Shown: piece by piece, positions 53,167 through 60,936 of the stretch
Layout: each line of letters starts with the position of its first letter
How positions within the stretch are numbered: position 1 is the first letter of the stretch
Source of the DNA: Leifsonia sp. EB41
GTDB lineage: Bacteria; Actinomycetota; Actinomycetes; Actinomycetales; Microbacteriaceae
Direction of reading: 5' to 3'
Assembly: GCF_041262565.1 (NCBI RefSeq)
Contig: NZ_JBGCCJ010000001.1
Span: 1,922,001 to 1,986,000, forward strand
DNA length: 64,000 nt
Made by a program: the position numbers and the translations under genes
The notes under the pieces: model-generated
The model's input: the letters and a program-made list of their open reading frames with translations, nothing else
Told to the model about the DNA's origin: nothing
Databases searched by the model: none

Positions 53167-54279
53167 ATGTCTACGTCAGAGAACACCACCACCATGACCC
53201 CCGCCACCACCCTGGGGGGCTTCACCGTCGAGCCGCTCGTCGTCCCGGTCAGCGTCGACGCCGCGGATGCCGCGGACTTCGTCGCCTTCGTCGCGGTGCG
53301 CAGCGCCGTCGAGGCGGAGCTGCGCGGCCACGCCGGCGAGGTCATGACCGCGGCCGAACTGCTGCCGGACTGGAGGGACGAGTCCCGGCAGATGACCGGA
53401 CTCGTCGCCAAGGTCGACGGCCGCGTCGTCGCCCGGGCCAACCTGGCGCTGCCGGCCGACGCCCCGGAATGCTGGGGGGCGGTCTCCGTCCTCCCCGAGT
53501 TCCGCGGGCGCGGCATCGGCTCCGCGCTGTTCGCCCGCCTGGAGGAGCTGGCCAGGGACGCCGGCCGCGCGACCATCCAGAACCAGACGACCTACCCGGC
53601 CGGCGTCGGGGGCGAGGCGGTCGCCGCACCGACGGGATTCGGGTCGGTGCCGGTCGACGTCCCGTCGACCCGGTTCCTGCTCCGCCAGGGCTTCACGCTC
53701 GAACAGGTCGGGCGCATCAGCGCTCTGCCGCTCCCCGTCGACGCGGACGTGCTCGCCACGCTCCTCGCCGAGGCGGCCTCCGCGGCCGCCGGCTACCGGA
53801 CGGTCTCCTGGCAGGGCCGGACGCCGGAGGAGTGGGTGGAGTCCATCGCGTTCCTGCGAACCCGGATGAGCACCGACGCCCCCAACGCCGGCATCGAGCT
53901 GACTGACGTCTGGACGGCGGAGCGCGTCCGCGCCGTCGACGACCTCTGGGCCGAGAGCCCGCGGGTCGCGCTGACGTCGATCGTGGTCGACGAGGCGACC
54001 GGACAGGCCGTGGGGTTCACCGAGCTCGACGTGTCCAGCGAGTCCGACCGCCCGGCCGAGCAGATGGACACCCTGGTGCTGCGCGAGCACCGCGGGCACC
54101 GCCTCGGGATGCTGCTGAAGCTCGCCAACCTGCGCGAGCTGACCGCCCGGTTCCCCGGGTGCGCGCTCGTGGAGACGGTCAACGCTGAGGAGAACGTGCC
54201 GATGCTGGAGGTCAACGACGCGATCGGCTTCGCGGCGAGCGCCTTCTCGGCGCGCTGGCGGAAGCGCCTCGACAGGTGA
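53167..54279 (+). CDS. Double-domain GNAT acetyltransferase
   Basis: A 370-residue protein with two GNAT folds. The first has the acetyl-CoA loop VLPEFRGRGIGSALF (about 118-132). The second carries a looser one, VLREHRGHRLGMLLKLA (about 298-314), then NAEENVPMLEVNDAIGF, the typical GNAT C-terminal motif. The arrangement is that of actinobacterial tandem GNATs such as mycothiol synthase relatives, but it is not clearly MshD. GAAGAGG precedes ATG 53167. The acceptor is unknown. Confidence 0.82.
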   Translation: MSTSENTTTMTPATTLGGFTVEPLVVPVSVDAADAADFVAFVAVRSAVEAELRGHAGEVMTAAELLPDWRDESRQMTGLVAKVDGRVVARANLALPADAPECWGAVSVLPEFRGRGIGSALFARLEELARDAGRATIQNQTTYPAGVGGEAVAAPTGFGSVPVDVPSTRFLLRQGFTLEQVGRISALPLPVDADVLATLLAEAASAAAGYRTVSWQGRTPEEWVESIAFLRTRMSTDAPNAGIELTDVWTAERVRAVDDLWAESPRVALTSIVVDEATGQAVGFTELDVSSESDRPAEQMDTLVLREHRGHRLGMLLKLANLRELTARFPGCALVETVNAEENVPMLEVNDAIGFAASAFSARWRKRLDR

Positions 54280-54284
54280 CCGGT

Positions 54285-54319
54285 GGCGCAGGCCGCTCTC
54301 GACGGGAGCGGCCTGCGCC
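54285..54319. terminator. Bidirectional terminator hairpin
   Basis: Perfect 14-base stem GGCGCAGGCCGCTC / GAGCGGCCTGCGCC with a 7-base loop. It exactly fills the gap between the convergent GNAT and cation transporter genes. Confidence 0.8.
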
Positions 54320-54320
54320 G

Positions 54321-54989
54321 TCAGTCGTCGTCGAAGTCGACGGCCCCACCGCGCAGCGCGGCGACGGCCTTCACGATCAGTCGCACCGCGGCGACCGCGA
54401 TGACCAGCGAGACGCCGAGCGCCAGGACCGGGTCGAGCCAGTAGGCGCCACCGGTGGCCAGGATGATGACCCCGGCGACCACGATGCTGGCGGCGACCGC
54501 GGCGTCGGCGAGCGCGTCCAGGAGCACCGACCGCATGTGGATGTCCTCGTCCCGGGCCGAGAAGCCGAGGACGAACGCGCCGGCCAGCATCACGATCATG
54601 GTCACCAGGCTGACGATCACCACAGGGAGTCCCTCGACCGGCGGCGAGCCCTCCCGCAGCCGGGCGACGGCCTCCACGACGACGGTCGCAGTGACCACGA
54701 GGAGCAGGGCCCCGTTGACGAGTGCGGCCACGGCGATGGGCCGGTTCGCGTGCGGATGCCCGGGATCCCTGTCCCGCAGAGCGATCGCGATAAGGCCGAG
54801 GGCCAGGGCGAGGCAGTCCGCGACCGTGTCCCCCGCCGCCGCGAGCACGCTCACGGATCCGGCGACCACTCCGACGACGACCAGCCCCACGATCAGGGCG
54901 GCATTCAGCCCGAGCACGATCGCGACCCGGCGCGCCTGACTCCACCTCGGCGTCCGGTCGGCCCCGGCGATATCCGGCTGCGAGTCCAC
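54321..54989 (-). CDS. Cation diffusion facilitator (CDF) transporter lacking the C-terminal domain
   Basis: A 222-residue membrane protein with six helices. The CDF metal site residues appear in helix 2 (AAGDTVADCLALALG) and helix 5 (SVLLDALADAAVAAS), each with two Asp. The first lies in DTVAD where HxxxD or DxxxD is normal. The loop between helices 4 and 5 has DEDIHMRSVL. The cytoplasmic metal-sensing C-terminal domain of about 80 residues is missing; the protein ends in GAVDFDDD. Such short CDFs exist in other bacteria. Likely exports Zn, Co or similar. Confidence 0.82.
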   Translation of the reverse strand: MDSQPDIAGADRTPRWSQARRVAIVLGLNAALIVGLVVVGVVAGSVSVLAAAGDTVADCLALALGLIAIALRDRDPGHPHANRPIAVAALVNGALLLVVTATVVVEAVARLREGSPPVEGLPVVIVSLVTMIVMLAGAFVLGFSARDEDIHMRSVLLDALADAAVAASIVVAGVIILATGGAYWLDPVLALGVSLVIAVAAVRLIVKAVAALRGGAVDFDDD

Positions 54990-55091
54990 GCCCCCGATCC
55001 TGTCACGTGACAGGACGTCGGCGCGGTGATGCTACGGGCGCAGAGGCCGAAGGGTCTGGCGCCGAGCCACGGCTGACCGGATACTGGGCGC

Positions 55092-55469
55092 GTGGAGATT
55101 CTGCAGGTCGCACAGCACGCCGAGGACCTCGACCGCGCCGCGGCGTTCTACGAGAACCTGCTGGGCGAGACGGCCGCCGCCCGCTTCGACCCGCCTGGCC
55201 TCCTCTTCTTCAACATCGGCATCGGCCGCCTCCTCCTCGACAAGGCCGCACCCTCGGCGCTGGTCTACATCCAGGTGGACGATGTGGCCGAGACGGTGGA
55301 CCGATTGCGCGGCGACGGCGTGAGCGTGGTCACCGAGCCGCACGTGATCTTCACACACCACGACGACGCGATCGGCCCCGCGGGGAACGACGAGTGGATG
55401 GCGTTCATCGAGGACAGCGAAGGGAACACGGTGGGGCTGGTGAGCTACGAGCCCCGGCACGACCCCTGA
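55092..55469 (+). CDS. VOC-family small protein
   Basis: A 125-residue single-chain VOC protein of two modules: MEILQVAQHAEDLDRAAAFY, LLFFNIGIGRLLLDK, then LVYIQVDDVAETVDRLR and MAFIEDSEGNTVGLVS. It resembles glyoxalase/bleomycin-resistance-type proteins. A catalytic metal set is partial: His in HVIFTHHDD and Asp/Glu in FIEDSEGN. GTG 55092 is the best start for the first strand. There is no operon partner. Confidence 0.72.
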   Translation: MEILQVAQHAEDLDRAAAFYENLLGETAAARFDPPGLLFFNIGIGRLLLDKAAPSALVYIQVDDVAETVDRLRGDGVSVVTEPHVIFTHHDDAIGPAGNDEWMAFIEDSEGNTVGLVSYEPRHDP

Positions 55470-55506
55470 GGTCGAAGGACGCCGGACGTGTCGTGCCGCA
55501 GCGGGT

Positions 55507-55535
55507 TTGGCCAATAACCATTGACCGGGTAGTGT
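55507..55535 (+). promoter_or_regulatory. Promoter of the truncated tRNA-Gly unit
   Basis: TTGGCC (55507-55512), a 17-base spacer and TAGTGT (55530-55535) fit a housekeeping promoter, about 47 bases before the tRNA 5' end. A hairpin TCCCAGT-N4-ACTGGGA (55551-55569) lies between promoter and tRNA. Matched by eye only. Confidence 0.45.
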
Positions 55536-55581
55536 GGGCGGCAGCTTTGGTTCCCAGTGTTTTACTGGGATTCCAGGCCAC

Positions 55582-55614
55582 GCGAGTGTAGTTCAATGGT
55601 AGAACTTCAGCTTC
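55582..55614 (+). pseudogene. Truncated tRNA-Gly (5' half), candidate attachment-site scar
   Basis: GCGAGTGTAGTTCAATGGTA then GAACTTCAGCTTC reproduces the acceptor 5' strand, D arm and anticodon 5' stem of tRNA-Gly(GCC), except in the acceptor. Past the anticodon loop (55615 on) the T arm and 3' half are missing and the sequence becomes CTACTACTCTGGATATCAGA. A promoter and a T-tailed terminator remain on either side. The adjacent integrase gene suggests that integration or excision replaced the 3' half. Confidence 0.65.
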
Positions 55615-55652
55615 TACTACTCTGGATATCAGAGAGTCACACTCAGCCTCGT

Positions 55653-55675
55653 AAGCCCCGTTGATCGGGGCTTTT
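55653..55675 (+). terminator. Rho-independent terminator of the tRNA unit
   Basis: AAGCCCCG-TTGAT-CGGGGCTT followed by TT: an 8-base stem, 5-base loop and T run, typical of the end of a tRNA unit. It can also serve the integrase gene on the other strand. Confidence 0.8.
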
Positions 55676-55749
55676 CCCACTATTGGCGTACTCGTGTGAT
55701 CTCACTGACACGCCGTGGATCACGCTCAAAGCGGTGAGTAAACGGTGAG

Positions 55750-56928
55750 CTACGAGAGTCCGGGTCCAGAGTCGCCACGCACGTTGAACCGTTCGAGGAT
55801 CGCCGTCGAGTCGGGCACTTGCACCACCCGGGGGAGGTAGGACTGCTCCGTCGTCGCGTACGTCGAGTGGCCCAACTGGTGTTGCGCACGCTCGAGGCCA
55901 GCCGCGTCGCGGATCGCAGTCGCGACGGTGGATCTGAACTCCTTCGGCACCCGCCCTTCGAACCGCGTTCCTTTCAGCGCGATATGCCACTGCAGTCGGA
56001 AGTTGTCCGGGATGCGCGGCGTGAGCGTCGAGGACGGGAAGACGAGTTCCGAGAACGACTCGACCCGTCGGCGGAGCAGCATTTTCCCGACGAACGTGGG
56101 CAGGAAGAGCCGGCGTCCGCCTCCGGTCTTGGTCTTGTTCTGAACGGTCCAGCGGCCTTCGCGGTTCTTCGCCATTGTTCGGTGGATGTCGACGGTGAAT
56201 GGCTGGATGGTGAAGTCGACGTCTTCCCACATCAGGGCGAACACCTCGCCTGGACGGCATCCGGTGCCGAGGAAGAAGTCCACGGGATCCGCTAGGTCGG
56301 TGCCGCGCCGGCGGCCGGATGCGTCCAGGCCTGCGTCCCACTGAGCGAGGATCTCGCGCAGCTCTGCGACGTCCTCGAGGGTGAAGGTGGCGACCTGGTG
56401 GTCCGGCTCGTCGACGGGCGCGACGGACTTCATCGGGTTGGTTTCGATGGCGTCATGTCGGGCGGCCATCGCGAACATCCCGGTGAGGAGGACCACTGCG
56501 ATGCTGGCATTCGAGTAGCCGTTGAGTCGGGTCGTCTGCTTGATGAACCGGTCGAGCTTGGATACCGAGGCCTCGCGGATCATCCAGCCGCCGAGGTTCG
56601 GGATGATGTACTTGTCTAGGACGGTCTCGTAGCGACGCAACGTGCCGTTCGAGCGGGATGCCTGGCTGAACTCGTCCCACCAGACGATCGCAAGATCGGC
56701 CAGGCGGGTCTCCGGGTTGAGCTCACCGTCACCCAGCGGTTTGATGCGATCGCGCATAGCTTCGCGGAGGAGTGATTCGGCCTTCTGCTTCGTGCGGCCA
56801 ATTCGTTCGATCTGTCGCGTGCGGCCGTCGACATCGCGGTAGCGGGCGCGCGCGGCCCAGCGGCCTTGCGCCAGCATGCGGGTGGTGACGGTGCCCCACG
56901 TTTCGGAGACGAGCGGAGGACGGGACAT
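55750..56928 (-). CDS. Tyrosine recombinase (site-specific integrase)
   Basis: A 392-residue integrase from ATG 56928 with GGAGGACGG before it. The N-terminal arm-binding part (about 20-60: RARYRDVDGRTRQIERIGRT) and SAM-like core-binding domain (about 70-170) precede the catalytic domain. Visible residues are Arg in GTGCRPGEVFAL, the second box as VPKEFRSTVAT (Arg kept, His position changed), His in LGHSTYATT and Tyr in EQSYLP. It lies next to a broken tRNA-Gly, the expected target type. The preceding small gene ends 2 bases upstream, so they form one operon. Confidence 0.88.
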   Translation of the reverse strand: MSRPPLVSETWGTVTTRMLAQGRWAARARYRDVDGRTRQIERIGRTKQKAESLLREAMRDRIKPLGDGELNPETRLADLAIVWWDEFSQASRSNGTLRRYETVLDKYIIPNLGGWMIREASVSKLDRFIKQTTRLNGYSNASIAVVLLTGMFAMAARHDAIETNPMKSVAPVDEPDHQVATFTLEDVAELREILAQWDAGLDASGRRRGTDLADPVDFFLGTGCRPGEVFALMWEDVDFTIQPFTVDIHRTMAKNREGRWTVQNKTKTGGGRRLFLPTFVGKMLLRRRVESFSELVFPSSTLTPRIPDNFRLQWHIALKGTRFEGRVPKEFRSTVATAIRDAAGLERAQHQLGHSTYATTEQSYLPRVVQVPDSTAILERFNVRGDSGPGLS

Positions 56929-56930
56929 GA

Positions 56931-57326
56931 TCACACACCCCCGTTCTCGACTCGCGAGCCGGCTGACCCGGCTCCGCAAATGCAGGTCACGGGTGTCAGC
57001 GCGGGAAACGGCGATCGGTGGAGGTCGTCGGACTCCGGCTCGGGACTGCGCGTGGCCCCAATAGTACGCGCGGCGTCCTTCGGCAGGCGAGCGCCGTCAA
57101 GTCGCACGAATGGCACGCCCGCCGCCTCTGCAGTGAGTGCTGCCAGCCGTCCGATCGGCGTGAACGGGTCAGCAGAAATCGCCCACCCATCCGCGACGTA
57201 CCGGCTGACGGTCTCGACGCACTCACTCTTTTCCTCAGTGCTGGGGCTGAGGGAGCCGACCACTCCGATCAACCCACCCTGCAGTTCCGGACCCATATTT
57301 CTGGTGTCGATAACGAATACCCGCAT
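56931..57326 (-). CDS. Hypothetical protein cotranscribed with the integrase
   Basis: A 131-residue protein from ATG 57326 with GGGGAG nine bases upstream. The sequence (MRVFVIDTRNMGPELQGG, VETVSRYVADGWAISADP, GVPFVRLDGARLP) shows alternating strands and helices like a small Rossmann-like or resolvase-type fold, and the tail has two Cys (TCICGAG). I do not recognise it. Its stop lies 2 bases before the integrase start; genes in this position in integrative elements are often excision or accessory factors, but no DNA-binding motif is clear. Confidence 0.6.
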   Translation of the reverse strand: MRVFVIDTRNMGPELQGGLIGVVGSLSPSTEEKSECVETVSRYVADGWAISADPFTPIGRLAALTAEAAGVPFVRLDGARLPKDAARTIGATRSPEPESDDLHRSPFPALTPVTCICGAGSAGSRVENGGV

Positions 57327-57909
57327 CACAATCACTCCCCTGACTCTCGTTCTTGTTTGCCTTCCGGCGGAGAGATCGAGAGCGAGCGGGAGGGGCGCAG
57401 TGCCGGGACCGTGGAATACCGGAACGGAGCGCAGCGGAGCGAGGATATGCCGCGAAAGCCCGGCACGGAGAACCGGGAGCGAGCTACGATCGACCGGCGG
57501 AAAGACAAACAAGGCAGCAGGTACAGCGCCGCCGCAGGCGGCTCCTCAGCCCGTCACTAGCGCCGTGGCGCACAAGGGGAACATCCAGTCGATCTCCGAC
57601 GCCCGCGAGCGGCTTATGTCGTATGAGATCGGCTGTCACGCCAGGACGCGATCGCAGACAGGTCTAGGAACTGCATCAACATGCCCTCAGTGAGCGACGG
57701 TTCGGCGGCCGGTCGACCCGAACGACGCGGCCGCCGAACCGCAAGCCACGCAGACGACGAATCGGGGGGAATGCCGCCAGCGCGACGCTCAGAATACTCA
57801 CGAGCTGGCCAAGAATCGACTAAGGAATCGATCCGAACGAGTGCCTGATGCGCGTGGACGCAACGAGCACATATCCGAAGTCTCGGCGGGCTCGCGGCCC
57901 GTGGTCGCG
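57327..57909. other. Intergenic region of the integrative element, no gene recognised
   Basis: About 580 bases without a convincing gene. It holds an imperfect inverted repeat of CGGAAGGCAAACAAGAAC (57351-57368) with CGGAAAGACAAACAAGGC (about 57498-57515), and a perfect 12-base dyad GGTTCGGCGGCC / GGCCGCCGAACC at 57699-57710 and 57729-57740. The dyad may be a terminator or part of the right edge of the element. Confidence 0.4.
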
Positions 57910-59310
57910 CTATTCGCCGTAGACGACGGCCTGATCGCCGCCACCGCGTTTCGCCGCGTACATCGCCTGGTCCGCGAGCCGGATAAGGTGGTCGATCGAC
58001 TGGCCAGTGACCTCGTTCGTGATCGCGATCCCCACGCTGGCCGTGATGCTCAGCTCCGGGGGGATGCCGGCGAAGTCCTCCGCGATTGCCGCTCTGGCCC
58101 GGTCGGCGAGTTCGAGCGCGTCGGTGGTGTCGGCGACGTGCAGCGCGGCGATGAATTCGTCGCCGCCGTAGCGGGCGATCATGTCCTCCTGGCGGAAGGT
58201 CTGGCTGAGGCGCTCCGCGACCGCCTTGAGCACGGTGTCGCCTGCGGCGTGGCCCAGGGTGTCGTTGATTGCCTTGAAACCGTCGAGGTCGATGAAGAGC
58301 ACCGCGACCTTGTCTGTATGGGCGCGCTCGGTCTGCTGCAGGTTCTCGTCGAACAGCCGTCGATTCGGGAGGCCGGTGACCTCGTCAAGCATCGCCGCTT
58401 TGCGCAGTCGCGCCTCGAGCCGGAGCCGCACGAGGACCTGCCCGGCGAGCTGGGCGAGCGCCTCGGCGAGCGGCACCGCCTGGTCGTCGAAGGCGCGGGG
58501 TTGATCGAAGTAGCAGGCGAACGCGCCGAATGGGATGCCATCCTCGATGATCGGCGCACCGATGACCGCGTGCACTCCCGCCCGGTCGAAAATCGTGCTC
58601 AAGCTGATCTCCGGGAGGAAGGCATCGGCCTCAGCAGGCGTTTGGATGGTGATGACATGCCCGAATTCCACCGCAGCGCCCGCCCGCGGCGGCGCATCCT
58701 CCGGCCATACTGACTCCAGCATGTTGTTTCCCGCCACGAGAGAGTAGCTTCCCGGCTCGCCGGTGTGCACGCTACAAGCGGTCGCGTTGAACGCCCGCCG
58801 CGCGGTCTCCGACAGCAGCTCGCCGAGTTCCTCCTCCGTCTGCGTCTTGGCGAACGCGACGGAGGCGGAAAGCAGCAGCTGCAGCCGGTCGCTCTCCCGG
58901 CGTCCGAGCGCCAGGGTGCGCTCGCCCACCGCCGCCAGCTCCGGGTCGAAAGCGACGATCGTCTGCCCGCCGGAGATCCGCACCGCGCGGATCACCACAG
59001 AGCTCCGGGTCTCCTGGTAGCCGTGGGCGGTGGAGGCGAGTCGGATGCCGCCGGGATTCCCGGTCGCCAGTGCCGCCGACAGCTCGTCAGGGTCGACACC
59101 AAGCACCGTGGCGAGCGGCTCTCCGACCAGCGCTCCCGAGCGTCGGCTGGCCCAGACCTCGAGTGCCATGTTCGCGTCGACGATGACGTAAGAGCGATCT
59201 ACCAGTGCCCGAGGAAAGGGTTGCGTGCGCGCGACTTCGTCGAGCACATCGCCGATCAAGTGCGCGACCCGTCGAAGTACATGTGATGAGAGTGACGGCT
59301 GCCGACGCAA
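57910..59310 (-). CDS. Diguanylate cyclase with PAS-like and GAF domains
   Basis: A 466-residue cytosolic signalling protein. A PAS-like region (about 35-125) and a GAF domain (about 145-295, ending in FGAFACYFDQPRAFDDQ) precede the GGDEF domain (about 305-466). The active site is RYGGDEF (GGDEF at 382-386). An RxxD inhibitory site (RQED, 373-376) lies exactly five residues before it, so product feedback is expected. It makes c-di-GMP in response to an unknown GAF/PAS signal. No membrane segment or EAL domain. Confidence 0.92.
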   Translation of the reverse strand: MRRQPSLSSHVLRRVAHLIGDVLDEVARTQPFPRALVDRSYVIVDANMALEVWASRRSGALVGEPLATVLGVDPDELSAALATGNPGGIRLASTAHGYQETRSSVVIRAVRISGGQTIVAFDPELAAVGERTLALGRRESDRLQLLLSASVAFAKTQTEEELGELLSETARRAFNATACSVHTGEPGSYSLVAGNNMLESVWPEDAPPRAGAAVEFGHVITIQTPAEADAFLPEISLSTIFDRAGVHAVIGAPIIEDGIPFGAFACYFDQPRAFDDQAVPLAEALAQLAGQVLVRLRLEARLRKAAMLDEVTGLPNRRLFDENLQQTERAHTDKVAVLFIDLDGFKAINDTLGHAAGDTVLKAVAERLSQTFRQEDMIARYGGDEFIAALHVADTTDALELADRARAAIAEDFAGIPPELSITASVGIAITNEVTGQSIDHLIRLADQAMYAAKRGGGDQAVVYGE

Positions 59311-59771
59311 TCGTCAAGATTCTCACCCGACTCGACTGAGCGGATTCCCGCTGGCGGCGACCTACCGGCTGACCCCCGCGCCTTGGTGTCGTGTGCAGCG
59401 GAGGAGAAACGGCCGCGACTAACGAGCCGTAGCTCATTCTGGCGACGGCGTGCGCCCTGGTGACGATCGAGAGACTTCCCGGCCCGGACGACGATGCGGC
59501 ACCAGACATCGGCGCCACCGAGGATTATGCGCTCATCGACTTCGACGAGGGGCTCTGAACGCGAGCCGCGGGAGTCAGCCTTCGATAGGTTCGAGCGCAG
59601 GAGCTACCGGCTGCACATCGAGTCGTCGGTCCTCGCGCGCACATTGCCTTGGACTTCCTTCAGAAGCCTGTGTAGATTCCGTGACGTTTCTCAGTGTTTT
59701 CTGCGTACATTCCACGTTGACGATAGCGGGCGCATCCGCGACTCCGTGGTCAGGCAGAATCGGGTGCGGCG
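59311..59771. other. Intergenic region with a possible 32-codon remnant
   Basis: Divergent region between the cyclase and the next small gene. A short frame from GTG 59460 to TGA 59558 encodes VTIERLPGPDDDAAPDIGAT plus a short acidic end. It lacks a good ribosome site and may be the tail of a lost gene. The last 100 bases are AT-richer and probably hold the promoter of the gene at 59772. Nothing else is recognised. Confidence 0.35.
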
Positions 59772-60104
59772 ATGGTGAAGTCCTTGTGGGCGATGGTGCA
59801 GGGCGATCCGGTGTTCATGCGCCGGGTTAACGGCTGGCTGGCCGTGTTCTGGGTGATCATGATCCCCATCTCTCTCGTCACCCACTGGGTGGACAGCGTG
59901 GTGTACGTCTCCGCGCTCTCGCTGTGGGCGCTCGTGTCGGGGCACTGGTCGGCCTGGCAGGCAGCACGCGTCGAAGTGAAGCAGCAGGCGGAGGCCGAGA
60001 GTCTTCAGCGGCAGGATGTGCCGGCCGACGTGGTCGACAGGATCGTCGAGGAGACGACGCTCCTGCGCGAGGACACCGGCGAGACGCCCACGGCCTCGGT
60101 CTAG
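59772..60104 (+). CDS. Small membrane protein, 110 aa
   Basis: A 110-residue protein with two membrane helices (WLAVFWVIMIPISLVTHW, about 22-39, and VVYVSALSLWALVSGHWSAW, about 43-62). A charged cytoplasmic helix of about 45 residues follows (RVEVKQQAEAESLQRQDVPA). Similar small proteins occur widely in actinobacteria without a known function. ATG 59772. The next small membrane gene is 167 bases downstream. Confidence 0.65.
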   Translation: MVKSLWAMVQGDPVFMRRVNGWLAVFWVIMIPISLVTHWVDSVVYVSALSLWALVSGHWSAWQAARVEVKQQAEAESLQRQDVPADVVDRIVEETTLLREDTGETPTASV

Positions 60105-60271
60105 TCAGGGACTACGAGAAGACGAGTCGGTACGTCATGACGCGGGCTTCCGTGCCGAGCGCGGTACTGAAGCTGTCCAGGGCATGGGCGGCCCATACGC
60201 TCGCGCAACGCCCTTGACCTCCAATCAAAATCCTCCGAACGTCGGAAGATGAAGAGAGACGAAGACCCCAT

Positions 60272-60757
60272 ATGAGCGAGACCGCCGATGCCGACCCGAG
60301 CGACGGCCGCAACGAAACCGAAACAGAGAGAGCGGACCGCAACTGGAACGAACTGCTCCAGGAGTTCCGTGTCTTCCAGACCGGCACGCAGATTCTCGCC
60401 GCGTTCCTTCTCACACTGCCGTTCCAGCAGCGCTTCTCCGAGCTCCCACCGTTCGATGTGAGCGTCTACCTCGTCCTTGTGTTCCTCGCCGTCACGATCA
60501 CCCTCCTGGCCCTCGCGCCCGTGAGCCTGCACAGAATGCTGTTCCGGCGGAAGGCCAAGAAACAGCTCGTCAGGGCCTCCAGCCTGCTGCTCCTGATATG
60601 CCTGGGCGCCGCGTCATTGCTCTTCACTGGCATCGTGCTCTTCATCGTCGACTTCCTGACCGCAGCGCCCGCCGGACTCATCGCAGCCGGGTGTGTCTTC
60701 GTTGTCCTGATCGTGATCTGGGTCGTGCTTCCCCTAGCCCTCCGGGCGCGGCGATAG
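60272..60757 (+). CDS. DUF6328 family membrane protein
   Basis: A 161-residue protein with four helices. The pattern NWNELLQEFRVFQTGTQILA, LPFQQRFSELPPFDVSVYLV and LALAPVSLHRMLFRRK is that of the DUF6328 family found in actinobacteria. Function unknown. A disordered acidic N-terminus of about 25 residues precedes the core. GAAGAGAGACG precedes ATG 60272 by a few bases. Confidence 0.8.
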   Translation: MSETADADPSDGRNETETERADRNWNELLQEFRVFQTGTQILAAFLLTLPFQQRFSELPPFDVSVYLVLVFLAVTITLLALAPVSLHRMLFRRKAKKQLVRASSLLLLICLGAASLLFTGIVLFIVDFLTAAPAGLIAAGCVFVVLIVIWVVLPLALRARR

Positions 60758-60936
60758 CCCGCGCGCGAGCAGGCCTTGGTCGGCTCGCGGCGAGTGCGGC
60801 GCCCACCCGCCACGTACTGGTGCCGAGGCCCAAGATGGGGCCCCTTCGCGGCGGCCCTCGATAAGTCAAGTCGTCGACGAGCCCGATTTACCCGTAAACG
60901 ACCGCGCCTACGAAGGCGTTGCCATTGTCGACAGAA

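Noticed and set aside
57018-57560. 180-codon plus-strand frame in the integrase region
   Set aside because: Mostly antisense to the gene at 56931-57326, with no good ribosome site or domain; its tail (MPRKPGTENRERATIDRRKD) was considered as an integrase-like start but nothing follows it.
59460-59558. 32-codon ORF in the cyclase upstream region
   Set aside because: No Shine-Dalgarno and no recognisable family; noted only as a possible remnant.
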